The notes beneath the pieces were generated by a model that saw only the letters and a program-made list of their open reading frames with translations, was not told the origin of the DNA and did not search any database. A stretch of 64,000 nucleotides of DNA from Dermacentor variabilis (taxonomy: Eukaryota; Arthropoda; Arachnida; Ixodida; Ixodidae), in assembly GCF_050947875.1 (NCBI RefSeq), contig NW_027460291.1:24899868-24963867 (forward strand). The letters run 5' to 3'. A program made the position numbers and the translations under genes. Below, piece by piece: positions 22,643 to 32,426 of this stretch (positions are counted from its first letter, which is position 1; each line of letters starts with the position of its first letter).

Positions 22643-23132
22643 AGTTAAGTTTTGAATGTTCTTTTCTCCTTGAAGTCAACCAAAGTCTCTTCAAGGTGAT
22701 TATCGGCGTTGATGAAGCAGGAGGCAGGTTGGAGGTAACAAAACTTGAAGATATATTGCAACGGAAATATTTACACAGTCAAATACAGAGTTAGCAAAAG
22801 AACACTGATACAAAACACACAAGTAAACAGCGCCTTACTCTTCTACTTTTATTTAAGTTAGAGCCTAGGACAACTGTCACTACATAAGTTAAGTTTTGAT
22901 TGTTCTTTTCTCCTTGAAGTCGACCAAAGTCTCTTCAAGGTGATTATCGGCGTTGATGAAGCAGGAGGCAGGTTGGAGGTAACAAAACTTGAAGATATAT
23001 TGCAACGGAAATATTTACACAGTCAAATACAGAGTTAACAAAAGAACACTGATACAAAACACACAAGTAAACAGCGCCTTACTCTTCTACTTTTCTTTAA
23101 GTTAGAGCCTAGGACAACTGTCACTACGTACG
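22643..23132 (-). repeat. 244-bp repeat of the LTR 3' terminus, two copies
   Basis: 22643-22886 is repeated from 22887, both starting AGTTAAGTTTTGA and running through CTTACTCTTCTACTTTT to GACAACTGTCACTAC. The first copy has TTTTATTTAAG where the second, and the 5' LTR, have TTTTCTTTAAG. On the minus strand that change creates an AATAAA in the extra copy only. The same arrangement recurs at 24200-24406 through the 1520-bp duplication. Confidence 0.85.
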
Positions 23133-25719
23133 ACCAACCGGGTCTCACTGTTCTACCACTAAGTGGTTACGGCCCAGACTAGCGTTGCATCGTACGGAGT
23201 CTTACTGTTCTATCAGGTTTAGTGATTACAGCCTAGACTGAGGAACAAGCACCTCATCTCGATTGTTATAGGGGAAAGAGACAAAGAAAAAGGGCGGTAG
23301 GGTCGTCAGCCCATCCCACGGAAGCAATTGCCAATGAGAGTTGACAGTTTCTTAAGCCACAACCCCAAAGGGATGGGCTTACTCTCAAAAGGGAATCTAT
23401 TGGAAAACCACCCTGTTTTCCCTCTTCCCACATCTTCGTCTCCCCCTCCTATTTCCACGTGGTCAGTGACGGCCTCGGCAAACACGCCAGGCACGCACGA
23501 TTTATTGAGGCCATCTCGCACCTCAGCGGCGTTTCTAGCCAGCAAGGGGGCTCGGGCGCTGGTGTCCCAACACCGCGTACCGTAGTCCCCCTCAAGGTTT
23601 TTCCTGGTAGAAAAATAATGACCGCTGGCGGCATCCGGACTCGGGTGCTCTTAAAACGACATTCTCCGAACGCGGCCTCTGCATGCGCACCGCGCCCCTC
23701 TCTACGGCTCGCACTGCATGTTGCAACACGACACAAAGCGGGCTCTCCCCAGCGCTCAAAACAAGATGCACGTGGCTGCCGCCCGAATGCGTAGGGGCGT
23801 GAACCCCCCGCTCCGTACGCGCCAGACGTGGTCAAAATTGCTAGCAGCTGCGTCTCTAATTAGCAGGGGACTCAAGAGCCGGCGCCACAACGTCGCGTAT
23901 ACAACCGTCCCAGTCGAGGTTTGTCCGCGTGGCCCTATTATGACCATCGGCGGAATGTCAACAGAGCGCGCGTAAAAGCATGTTCTCCGAATCCGTTTTC
24001 CGCCTCTGCACCGCGCCCTCCGCGGCGGCGCGCGCCTCGGCTCGTCACCCGACACCACGCGGGCCGTCCGACCCCTCAAAAACAGAAACGGTTGCTGCCC
24101 GACGCGCTGGGGGGTGGACGCTTCCCCATTCACAAAACGCATGGGCAACTCGCGGCACTGCAAAAATATATACAAAACAATCATGCAGCCCTACGCCGTC
24201 CAAAGTCTCTTCAAGGTGATTATCGGCGTTGATGAAGCAGGAGGCAGGTTGGAGGTAACAAAACTTGAAGATATATTGCAACGGAAATATTTACACAGTC
24301 AAATACAGAGTTAGCAAAAGAACACTGATACAAAACACACAAGTAAACAGCGCCTTACTCTTCTACTTTTATTTAAGTTAGAGCCTAGGACAACTGTCAC
24401 TACATAAGTTAAGTTTTGATTGTTCTTTTCTCCTTGAAGTCGACCAAAGTCTCTTCAAGGTGATTATCGGCGTTGATGAAGCAGGAGGCAGGTTGGAGGT
24501 AACAAAACTTGAAGATATATTGCAACGGAAATATTTACACAGTCAAATACAGAGTTAACAAAAGAACACTGATACAAAACACACAAGTAAACAGCGCCTT
24601 ACTCTTCTACTTTTCTTTAAGTTAGAGCCTAGGACAACTGTCACTACGTACGACCAACCGGGTCTCACTGTTCTACCACTAAGTGGTTACGGCCCAGACT
24701 AGCGTTGCATCGTACGGAGTCTTACTGTTCTATCAGGTTTAGTGATTACAGCCTAGACTGAGGAACAAGCACCTCGTCTCGATTGTTATAGGGGAAAGAG
24801 ACAAAGAAAAAGGGCGGTAGGGTCGTCAGCCCATCCCACGGAAGCAATTGCCAATGAGAGTTGACAGTTTCTTAAGCCACAACCCCAAAGGGATGGGCTT
24901 ACTCTCAAAAGGGAATCTATTGGAAAACCACCCTGTTTTCCCTCTTCCCACATCTTCGTCTCCCCCTCCTATTTCCACGTGGTCAGTGACGGCCTCGGCA
25001 AACACGCCAGGCACGCACGATTTATTGAGGCCATCTCGCACCTCAGCGGCGTTTCTAGCCAGCAAGGGGGCTCGGGCGCTGGTGTCCCAACACCGCGTAC
25101 CGTAGTCCCCCTCAAGGTTTTTCCTGGTAGAAAAATAATGACCGCTGGCGGCATCCGGACTCGGGTGCTCTTAAAACGACATTCTCCGAACGCGGCCTCT
25201 GCATGCGCACCGCGCCCCTCTCTACGGCTCGCACTGCATGTTGCAACACGACACAAAGCGGGCTCTCCCCAGCGCTCAAAACAAGATGCACGTGGCTGCC
25301 GCCCGAATGCGTAGGGGCGTGAACCCCCCGCTCCGTACGCGCCAGACGTGGTCAACATTGCTAGCAGCTGCGTCTCCAATTAGCAGGGGACTCAAGAGCC
25401 GGCGCCACAACGTCGCGTATACAACCGTCCCAGTCGAGGTTTGTCCGCGTGGCCCTATTATGACCATCGGCAGAATGTCAACAGAGCGCGCGTAAAAGCA
25501 TGTTCTCCGAATCCGTTTTCCGCCTCTGCACCGCGCCCTCCGCGGCGGCGCGCGCCTCGGCTCGTCACCCGACACCACGCGGGCCGTCCGACCCCTCAAA
25601 AACAGAAACGGTTGCTGCCCGACGCGCTGGGGGGTGGACGCTTCCCCATTCACAAAACGCATGGGCAACTCACGGCACTGCAAAAATATATACAAAACAA
25701 TCATGCAGCCCTACGCCGT
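22680..25719 (-). repeat. 1520-bp tandem duplication of LTR sequence
   Basis: 22680-24199 and 24200-25719 are direct copies at a constant offset of 1520 bp, with only about six differences (for example TCAAAATTGC/TCAACATTGC, CATCTCG/CGTCTCG, CTCTAATT/CTCCAATT, GGCGGAATG/GGCAGAATG, CTCGCGG/CTCACGG). The junction near 24200 joins ...GCCGTC to CAAAGTC with CCA microhomology. Each unit contains most of one LTR plus about 207 bp of an extra LTR terminus. The unit nearest the ORF keeps the LTR start (TGTTAGG); the distal unit lacks it. Confidence 0.9.
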
Positions 25720-25754
25720 CCATTCTGCCTGTTCGAGAGATGAGCGGCCTAACA
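24407..25754 (-). repeat. 3' LTR of the Gmr1-like element (full copy)
   Basis: A 1348-bp copy of the LTR, bounded by the polypurine tract on the ORF side. On its distal side it does not meet the target duplication. It runs instead into a 207-bp piece (24200-24406) of a second LTR terminus, then into further LTR sequence to 22643. Its similarity to the 5' LTR indicates a young insertion. Confidence 0.88.
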
Positions 25755-25765
25755 CGTTCCCCCTA
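25755..25765 (-). promoter_or_regulatory. Polypurine tract of the Gmr1-like element
   Basis: The minus strand reads TAGGGGGAACG immediately before the 3' LTR start TGTTAGG at 25754. It is the plus-strand DNA primer site expected next to a 3' LTR. The 310 bp between it and the ORF stop at 26077 is the 3' untranslated part and shows no additional ORF. Confidence 0.75.
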
Positions 25766-26076
25766 AAGAGTATACTGGGCTGATTTTCACTCAGTGATAC
25801 GATAAATCACTGCCGCGATTACGTAATGAACTTTCTAACCACACCCTGGCCTAATTGTATCACAACAACAAACACCTTCAAATAACAAAGCAAAAAGAGA
25901 GTAAAAAGAAATACACGATACATGTCATCAAACAATTAAGCACACGATTGCAGTTCCAAACTATAAGAGCACTCTAGTGTCTCTGTGTCTTGAATCGACA
26001 CTCACAAAGTCCACAATATACAGCGCCAAGTGAGCAGGAACATTCACGCCCATCCAGTTGGCATGGCACTATAGTA

Positions 26077-29000
26077 TTACATTGGCTTCCATGAGCTGTT
26101 ATGAAGCCTGGATAAAGCATCCGCGTTACCATTACTGACACCCTTCCGATGTCGCACCGACACGTGATATCGCTGTAAAGCCAGCGCCCATCTTGTCAAT
26201 TTTGCCCCGTGTGGAGTCGAAGTTGTAAGGTACGACAGTGGATTGTGGTCCGAAACAACGTTTATCTCGGCACCAAAAAGCCAGTAGTCAAACTTCTTTA
26301 AGGCCCATATTATAGCAAACGCTTCCCTCTCAATTGTCGACCATCGCGTCTGAGTCGGCGTGAAGCGGTGGCTGGCAAAGGCAATAGGCCTCTCCTTTCC
26401 CTCGGCTGTCATTTGCGCCAAACAAGCGCCCGCCGCCGTAGCTGATGCGTCTGTGAAAAGCCAGTAGGGCTCAGATGGGTCCGGAGTGCTGAGCGCCACG
26501 GCCTCGCACAGGGACTGTTTCAGTGTCTCAAATGCCGTCTGAGCTTCCTCCGGCCAGGGTATGCTATTGGTTACCGCTTTCTTTGTTAACCGCGTGAGCG
26601 GGCTCGCCACCTCTGCATATTCTCTGACGTACTCGCGATAGTAGCCGCACAGTCCTAGCAGGCTGCGTAGCTCCTTTTTAGTGCGTGGTGGCACCAGATT
26701 CTTAATTGCAGCTATTTTCTCTGGATCTGGTGCGTGCGTCCCTGAACCGACAATATGCCCGAGGTAATGGATGTGGGATTGTGCAACCTGACACTTTTCC
26801 GGACTGGCTTTCAGCCCAGCCTTTTCTAGGACCTGAAGGATAATGTCGAGATGCTTTAAGTGCTCCTTCCACGTGTTAGAGAAAATGGCAATATCATCTA
26901 GGTATGCCGTGGCGTATGTCTGATGTTGCGATAAGAGCTTGTTCACCATTCTCTGAAAGGTCGCGGCTGAATTTTTTAGCCCGAACGGCATCACCTTCCA
27001 AGCATATTGACCTTCATGCGTTACAAACGCGGTGAAATTCTGACTCTTCTTTTCCATCGGCACCTGCCAGTACCCGCGCCTAAGGTCTATCACCGTAATG
27101 AACTGTGCTCTTCCCACTCTGAAAATCAATTCTTGAGGATTCATCATAGGGAACGCATCCACTTTGGTGACGGCATTTAGCGCGCGGTAATCTACACACA
27201 TGCGGATTGTCCCATCCTTTTTCCCTACGCATACTACCGGATGCGCAAATTCGCTTTCCGTAGGATAGATCAGTTTCCAAGCCAAAAGTTCACCAACTTG
27301 CCGGCTGACTTCTTTCTTTAACAGCTCAGGTATCCGATAAGGGAACGTCTTCCTTGGCTGGCACCCTGGTTCTAATTCTATCCTATGTTGACCCACATTT
27401 GCCATGCCCGGAATGCCGTCAAAGAGTGCACGATGCCTTTGAAATACAGCCTGTATTTCCGTCTGGGAATCAGCATCTAGATGAGCAACCTTTTCGCTTG
27501 TCACCGCCAACTCATCGCGCCTTATAGTTGTAGGTTGCGGAGCATATTCTACCTCCCCAAAGTCATGGTCCTGATCGAAAATGACCCCAATATGGCTGAC
27601 TCTTGCATAGTATGGTCGAATGTAGTTGGCGTGAATACTTTTCACTTTACCCTCTACTGTTTCAACCCGATAAGAATGCCGTCGCTCACATCCAACCACT
27701 GTGAACGGGCCCAGCCACTTAGGTGCCATCTTACCATTCCGATCGTTGTCGAATACCAGCACTTTGTCGCCAACCTTAAAAGCTTTGTGCCTGGTGCTGC
27801 GATTATACGCACCAACATAGCTGTCCTGACGTGTTGCACTAGTTAGCTCAGCGATATTAGCAGCGGTCTCGAGTTGCTCCCGAAGTTGCTGTAAATACTT
27901 AGCGGGGTTCTCTCTTAAAGTTGCAGGTACCGTCAGTTCTCCCGTCCACGTCCGCTGTAGTATTAGAAGCGGTCCCGTGGGGTTTCTTCCATACAACAAA
28001 CGGAACGGAGCCACTCCGGTAACCTCATGGGGAACTTCCCGATAAGCCCATAATACAAGCGGGATCAATTTGTCCCAATTCTTCGAGTCTCTTTGAATGA
28101 CATGGAACAACATGTTTTTCAAGACCCTGTTCCATCTTTCTACGACTCCATTACTCTCTGGGTGTTCTGGGGTTGAGAACCTTGGTGCGCAACCTAATTT
28201 CTCGAGCATCGTCTGCGTGAGCTGTGATTTGAAATTAGTGCCCTGGTCGGAACAGATCATTTCCGGAACGCCAGTGCGACTGAAAATTTCAATCAACGCG
28301 TCGCAAGTCGCCTTAGCTGTCAAAGAGCGCAGTGGAACAACCTCTGGCCACCTCGTGCAAATGTCCACCAAGCATAGCGCGTACCTATGGCCTCTCGCTG
28401 ACGGTGTGTCTAAGGGTCCAATGATATCCATGTTGACAATTTGAAAAGGGTGCTCTGGCCTAGTGAGAGGAGTTATAGGTACTCTGTCCGTGCGACGCCT
28501 GTCAGAGCGAATTTGACAATCATGGCATGAGCGACAATGCTCTAATACCTCCTTCTCCATGCCAGGCCAAAAAAAATTATACCTAATGCGCGCTTTAGTT
28601 TTCTTTAGGCCTAGGTGCCCTCCGCATAGTGACTCGTGAGCCAAATGCATCACCTCACTGCGCTTGTCTTTCGGAACAACTAGTTGTCTCACTCGGGTGC
28701 CTACTATTGAGTCCCAGTGGTATAAGAGTCCATCAGAGACGAACATGCCGGATTTCCCACTCCGAGCATCTTCCCACCCTTTCTTTAAGGTAGCGTCAGC
28801 TAGCTGCAATCTGCGGAACTCTTCTCTCTGGCTTATTGACGCATCCCTCTCTGCATCAATTAGCTCAACTTCTCCAGAAACACCTTCCTCCTCCAAAGTA
28901 ACATTGCAGGCCACTGCCTCGGCTTTCTTATTGGATCGCTCTATCCTCTGAGCAGGCTCGGCCGGTGCTACAATGGATTCCAGAGAGCTGCTGGCCCTCA

Positions 29001-30474
29001 ACAAATGTTCCCAATCTTCCTTGGTCAACAAACAATCTGTGCCCTCGACGAGCTCATTAGTCAACGCGCAGAGTAGGTCAACGTTCTGAGGTTCCGCTGC
29101 CATTTGCGGGCTATTTAACTTTACCGGCAACATTGCTAGCTTTGCCTCAATAATTTTACCAAATGCAGACACCAATCGTATCGTGCCTGAAGGCTCCACA
29201 ATACTTTGCGGGAGCAGACTCTCGCGTATGACAGTTATTTCACTCCCCGTATCTAGAATCGCATCTGTGGATACGTTTCCGCATGAGATCGGGATCAACT
29301 GCAGGTTAGTCATGCCTTCACCTTTGTGTTTCAAGGCCTCTACCTTTGCAGTAAGGACTCCATCAGGTATCCCATTTCCCGTTTCGTCGGCTATCGCCAC
29401 CCTTTGCGCCCTCTGCCTTGGCTCGGTAGCCTTCTTTGGCTGGTTTCCCTTGTCACTAGACTTCGGGCAATCCTTTGCGAAATGGCCTGAGCTGTGGCAT
29501 ACGTGGCACTTGAGGGCGCTTTTCGCCACTCGCGTCGGCTTTTGCCCCATCTCTGCCGCTGATGGCTTTGAGGCGTATCCTTTGCCTTTCGCTTGTTCCA
29601 AAGTTTGCAGTACTTTGGCAATCTCAGGTGGCTTAAGCCATTCCTCGCCTTCTCGTAGCCTCACGTACTCAAGACCCTCTATACTAAGGCCCGCTTTTAT
29701 ACAATCCGCAACCATGAGTTCTGCCATCACTTCTACAGTGTCGGCTCCTCTTACTTGAAGGTAGTAGGAGAAATACGTTTTCACTCGCGACGCGAACTGT
29801 GACCACGTTTCCTCCTTCCGCTTCACTGCTCTCTCGAACCTCTGCAGATACTCCGCCGGAGAAAGCTTCAGTTCCATCAACACTGCCTGTTTAACTGACT
29901 CGTAATCTGTACTCTCTTCCTGGTTGAGGTTACGCAGTAGGTAGCGAACGCGCTCAGTTAGAGCTGGCATGACTAAATGCACGCGACTCTCATACGGTAC
30001 CCCGTAAGTAGCAAAAAGCCTTTCTACCTCCTCAAACCATAAGGGTACATCCGCGTCACACGGCAGGCGGAACCCTTTCAGCACTTTTGCGCATTGCTCG
30101 ACGGAGTCGAAGCCCATTCGCCTCCGATCGCCCCGCTCCGACTCAGCGCTGGATGACGTGCCATTGAGACGTTCAGCATTCGTCCTTGCCTGCAACAGCC
30201 TTTCATACTCAATCTGAAGTTGTATACAGGTAGTCTGAGCATTGAGCCTTTGAATTTCAAGTTCAAGCGTTCTTGTATCATTCGGAATTTGCAAAGGCTG
30301 AGATGCCTGCTGCGAAAATTCCTGGCTCTGACTGGGTTCTCTCATTTCATTTGACTTATCGGAATTTAGCCTATCGTCATTTGATAACTCCCGATTCCGA
30401 TCCATTTCCGCCACAGTCGCACCCTCAACTCCATTAGACTCCATTGTCTCTGCGCCCCTGCGTGTCCTCACCAT
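26077..30474 (-). CDS. Gag-Pol polyprotein, order Gag-PR-IN-RT-RH (1465 aa)
   Basis: One uninterrupted frame encodes the whole replication machinery of the retrotransposon. Gag occupies about residues 1-320, with a SCAN-like segment near 200-290, and ends in a CCHC knuckle at 323-336 (CHVCHSSGHFAKDC). The protease active site is DTG at 408-410. The integrase zinc domain uses H613, H620, C650 and C653; its catalytic triad is D683, D743 and E779 with exact D-x35-E spacing, followed by a KWLGPF module near 930. Reverse transcriptase comes after integrase: D1130 in motif A (VIDLRRGY) and YLDD at 1191-1194. RNase H has D1342 in FTDAS, and the frame ends in ADALSRLH. All catalytic residues I can locate are present. 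No frameshift separates gag from pol. There is no envelope-like ORF. The first ATG is 224 bp from the LTR. The order is copia-like, but the RT/IN motifs are gypsy-like, the defining trait of Gmr1-like elements. Confidence 0.95.
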   Translation of the reverse strand: MVRTRRGAETMESNGVEGATVAEMDRNRELSNDDRLNSDKSNEMREPSQSQEFSQQASQPLQIPNDTRTLELEIQRLNAQTTCIQLQIEYERLLQARTNAERLNGTSSSAESERGDRRRMGFDSVEQCAKVLKGFRLPCDADVPLWFEEVERLFATYGVPYESRVHLVMPALTERVRYLLRNLNQEESTDYESVKQAVLMELKLSPAEYLQRFERAVKRKEETWSQFASRVKTYFSYYLQVRGADTVEVMAELMVADCIKAGLSIEGLEYVRLREGEEWLKPPEIAKVLQTLEQAKGKGYASKPSAAEMGQKPTRVAKSALKCHVCHSSGHFAKDCPKSSDKGNQPKKATEPRQRAQRVAIADETGNGIPDGVLTAKVEALKHKGEGMTNLQLIPISCGNVSTDAILDTGSEITVIRESLLPQSIVEPSGTIRLVSAFGKIIEAKLAMLPVKLNSPQMAAEPQNVDLLCALTNELVEGTDCLLTKEDWEHLLRASSSLESIVAPAEPAQRIERSNKKAEAVACNVTLEEEGVSGEVELIDAERDASISQREEFRRLQLADATLKKGWEDARSGKSGMFVSDGLLYHWDSIVGTRVRQLVVPKDKRSEVMHLAHESLCGGHLGLKKTKARIRYNFFWPGMEKEVLEHCRSCHDCQIRSDRRRTDRVPITPLTRPEHPFQIVNMDIIGPLDTPSARGHRYALCLVDICTRWPEVVPLRSLTAKATCDALIEIFSRTGVPEMICSDQGTNFKSQLTQTMLEKLGCAPRFSTPEHPESNGVVERWNRVLKNMLFHVIQRDSKNWDKLIPLVLWAYREVPHEVTGVAPFRLLYGRNPTGPLLILQRTWTGELTVPATLRENPAKYLQQLREQLETAANIAELTSATRQDSYVGAYNRSTRHKAFKVGDKVLVFDNDRNGKMAPKWLGPFTVVGCERRHSYRVETVEGKVKSIHANYIRPYYARVSHIGVIFDQDHDFGEVEYAPQPTTIRRDELAVTSEKVAHLDADSQTEIQAVFQRHRALFDGIPGMANVGQHRIELEPGCQPRKTFPYRIPELLKKEVSRQVGELLAWKLIYPTESEFAHPVVCVGKKDGTIRMCVDYRALNAVTKVDAFPMMNPQELIFRVGRAQFITVIDLRRGYWQVPMEKKSQNFTAFVTHEGQYAWKVMPFGLKNSAATFQRMVNKLLSQHQTYATAYLDDIAIFSNTWKEHLKHLDIILQVLEKAGLKASPEKCQVAQSHIHYLGHIVGSGTHAPDPEKIAAIKNLVPPRTKKELRSLLGLCGYYREYVREYAEVASPLTRLTKKAVTNSIPWPEEAQTAFETLKQSLCEAVALSTPDPSEPYWLFTDASATAAGACLAQMTAEGKERPIAFASHRFTPTQTRWSTIEREAFAIIWALKKFDYWLFGAEINVVSDHNPLSYLTTSTPHGAKLTRWALALQRYHVSVRHRKGVSNGNADALSRLHNSSWKPM

Positions 30475-30679
30475 CTGCTCTACACCTCAACTGCCATGCC
30501 AACTTGAGAAAGACGCAAGAAATCCTGCTCACCCTTTGCTGAATGCACTGTCGTTTCCGGATCTCCTCCACGGTGCCGGGCTTGGCTGCTGTGGGATCTT
30601 CTCGAAGGTGCAGGAGGTAGTCGTTGGATGACTTGATCTTCTCACCACTGGTTCAGCATTCGATGTTGTAGAGCTCGCC

Positions 30680-30698
30680 GATCCTGTCGACTGCGCCA
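30680..30698 (-). promoter_or_regulatory. Primer binding site, tRNA-Ser type
   Basis: The minus strand reads TGGCGCAGTCGACAGGATC directly at the LTR end, sharing its first T with the LTR. TGGCGCAGTCG is complementary to a tRNA-Ser 3' end (CGACUGCGCCA). The following bases also resemble the complement of a tRNA-Ser T arm. The tick tRNA itself is not in the window. Confidence 0.75.
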
Positions 30699-32043
30699 GT
30701 TAAGTTTTGATTGTTCTTTTCTCCTTGAAGTCGACCAAAGTCTCTTCAAGGTGATTATCGGCGTTGATGAAGCAGGAGGCAGGTTGGAGGTAACAAAACT
30801 TGAAGATATATTGCAACGGAAATATTTACACAGTCAAATAGAGTTAACAAAAGAACACTGATACAAAACACACAAGTAAACAGCGCCTTACTCTTCTACT
30901 TTTCTTTAAGTTAGAGCCTAGGACAACTGTCACTACGTACGACCAACCGGGTCTCACTGTTCTACCACTAAGTGGTTACGGCCCAGACTAGCGTTGCATC
31001 GTACGGAGTCTTACTGTTCTATCAGGTTTAGTGATTACAGCCTAGACTGAGGAACAAGCACCTCGTCTCGATTGTTATAGGGGAAAGAGACAAAGAAAAA
31101 GGGCGGTAGGGTCGTCAGCCCATCCCACGGAAGCAATTGCCAATGAGAGTTGACAGTTTCTTAAGCCACAACCCCAAAGGGATGGGCTTACTCTCAAAAG
31201 GGAATCTATTGGAAAACCACCCTGTTTTCCCTCTTCCCACATCTTCGTCTCCCCCTCCTATTTCCACGTGGTCAGTGACGGCCTCGGCAAACACGCCAGG
31301 CACGCACGATTTATTGAGGCCATCTCGCACCTCAGCGGCGTTTCTAGCCAGCAAGGGGGCTCGGGCGCTGGTGTCCCAACACCGCGTACCGTAGTCCCCC
31401 TCAAGGTTTTTCCTGGTAGAAAAATAATGACCGCTGGCGGCATCCGGACTCGGGTGCTCTTAAAACGACATTCTCCGAACGCGGCCTCTGCATGCGCACC
31501 GCGCCCCTCTCTACGGCTCGCACTGCATGTTGCAACACGACACAAAGCGGGCTCTCCCCAGCGCTCAAAACAAGATGCACGTGGCTGCCGCCCGAATGCG
31601 TAGGGGCGTGAACCCCCCGCTCCGTACGCGCCAGACGTGGTCAACATTGCTAGCAGCTGCGTCTCTAATTAGCAGGGGACTCAAGAGCCGGCGCCACAAC
31701 GTCGCGTATACAACCGTCGCAGTCGAGGTTTGTCCGCGTGGCCCTATTATGACCATCGGCGGAATGTCAACAGAGCGCGCGTAAAAGCATGTTCTCCGAA
31801 TCCGTTTTCCGCCTCTGCACCGCGCCCTCCGCGGCGGCGCGCGCCTCGGCTCGTCACCCGACACCACGCGGGCCGTCCGACCCCTCAAAAACAGAAACGG
31901 TTGCTGCCCGACGCGCTGGGGGGTGGACGCTTCCCCATTCACAAAACGCATGGGCAACTCGCGGCACTGCAAAAATATATACAAAACAATCATGCAGCCC
32001 TACGCCGTCCATTCTGCCTGTTCGAGAGATGAGCGGCCTAACA
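30698..32043 (-). repeat. 5' LTR of the Gmr1-like element
   Basis: A 1346-bp LTR, read from 32043 to 30698. A TATA-like TATATTTTT lies about 65-70 bp in (near 31975), and an AATAAA (minus strand of TTTATT) lies near 31310. Compared with the full 3' copy at 24407-25754 it lacks two bases (near 30838) and shows about four substitutions. Unlike the 3' region it carries only one copy of the 244-bp terminal block. The right end touches the duplicated GCGTG. The promoter would fire in the direction of POFUT1 transcription, 384 bp downstream of exon 2. Confidence 0.9.
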
Positions 32044-32048
32044 GCGTG

Positions 32049-32165
32049 GAAGGCACATACAATAAAGGCTCAGTTTCACCGCCTTTCAGCTGCTCATCGG
32101 TCGCACTCAAAGTTCATTCTCTCTGCACGCGTCTGTCTGTAGCGGACGAATTTTGCGCCCCTATA
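32049..32165 (+). mobile_element. Remainder of the split 3' LTR of the older gypsy element
   Basis: Removing 22643-32043 and one copy of GCGTG joins GGCCTCCTCGGCGTG to GAAGGCACATACAATAAAGG, restoring a continuous LTR-like sequence with a polyadenylation signal. The exact right end is uncertain, because no second LTR is available for comparison. I place it near the ACCACA at 32164-32170. Confidence 0.6.
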
Positions 32166-32426
32166 CCACAAGACTTCATTAGGCACCAGTGGTGGGGCAC
32201 TCCACGGAGTAATGCCACAGGCTTCCACATTCCACATTCCAGCAGCCTAACAACATAGCCACTGAGCAACCATGGCGGGTTCTTATCAGCACATTTGTCA
32301 TTGAAGTGTGGTTATTTATTCTTCACTCATCACTGTGGCACGTTTCCCTTATTATGCATTATATGTCCGGCAGGAACAGCCAACCAGAATCAGAAGCAGT
32401 ATAAGTAGACAGTGAAATGCACTCAC
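32166..32426. other. Start of POFUT1 intron 2
   Basis: Short intronic segment between the exon 2 donor (GTGAGT, minus strand 32426-32421) and the gypsy LTR remnant. 32170-32260 has an imperfect tRNA-SINE-like stretch (AACAACATAGCCACTGAGCAACCATGGCGGG), probably an old minus-strand SINE head. Confidence 0.4.

Larger units (their letters stand above)
22638..32048 (-). mobile_element. Nearly intact LTR retrotransposon with Gmr1-like domain order
   Basis: The insertion occupies 22643-32043 and is flanked by a perfect GCGTG duplication (22638-22642, 32044-32048). On the minus strand it has a 5' LTR (32043-30698), a tRNA-Ser-like primer site, a short leader, one long ORF (30474-26077), a polypurine tract TAGGGGGAACG (25765-25755) and a 3' LTR beginning at 25754. 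The 3' LTR region is enlarged by duplications down to 22643. The LTRs start TGTTAGG and end CTTAACT, so the last base departs from the usual CA. Two LTR copies differ at only about four bases plus a 2-bp indel over 1.35 kb, so the insertion is recent. It sits in POFUT1 intron 2 in the sense orientation, inside the LTR of an older gypsy element. Confidence 0.93.

Noticed and set aside
23306..25704. Repeated 79-142 codon frames on both strands, found at 1520-bp spacing and again at 31115-31993
   Set aside because: They lie in LTR sequence and repeat only because the LTR does. They have no domain and would not be translated in the element's expression scheme.
29183..29758. 191-codon plus-strand frame
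   Set aside because: It is the antisense shadow of the retrotransposon polyprotein.
26077..30474. Endogenous retrovirus with envelope
   Set aside because: No third ORF or envelope-like membrane protein exists between the RNase H end and the polypurine tract; the 310-bp interval is non-coding.
26077..30474. Integrase-RT order as a local rearrangement or misassembly
   Set aside because: The frame is continuous across the junction, the catalytic spacing is normal, and a second diverged element in the window has the same order.
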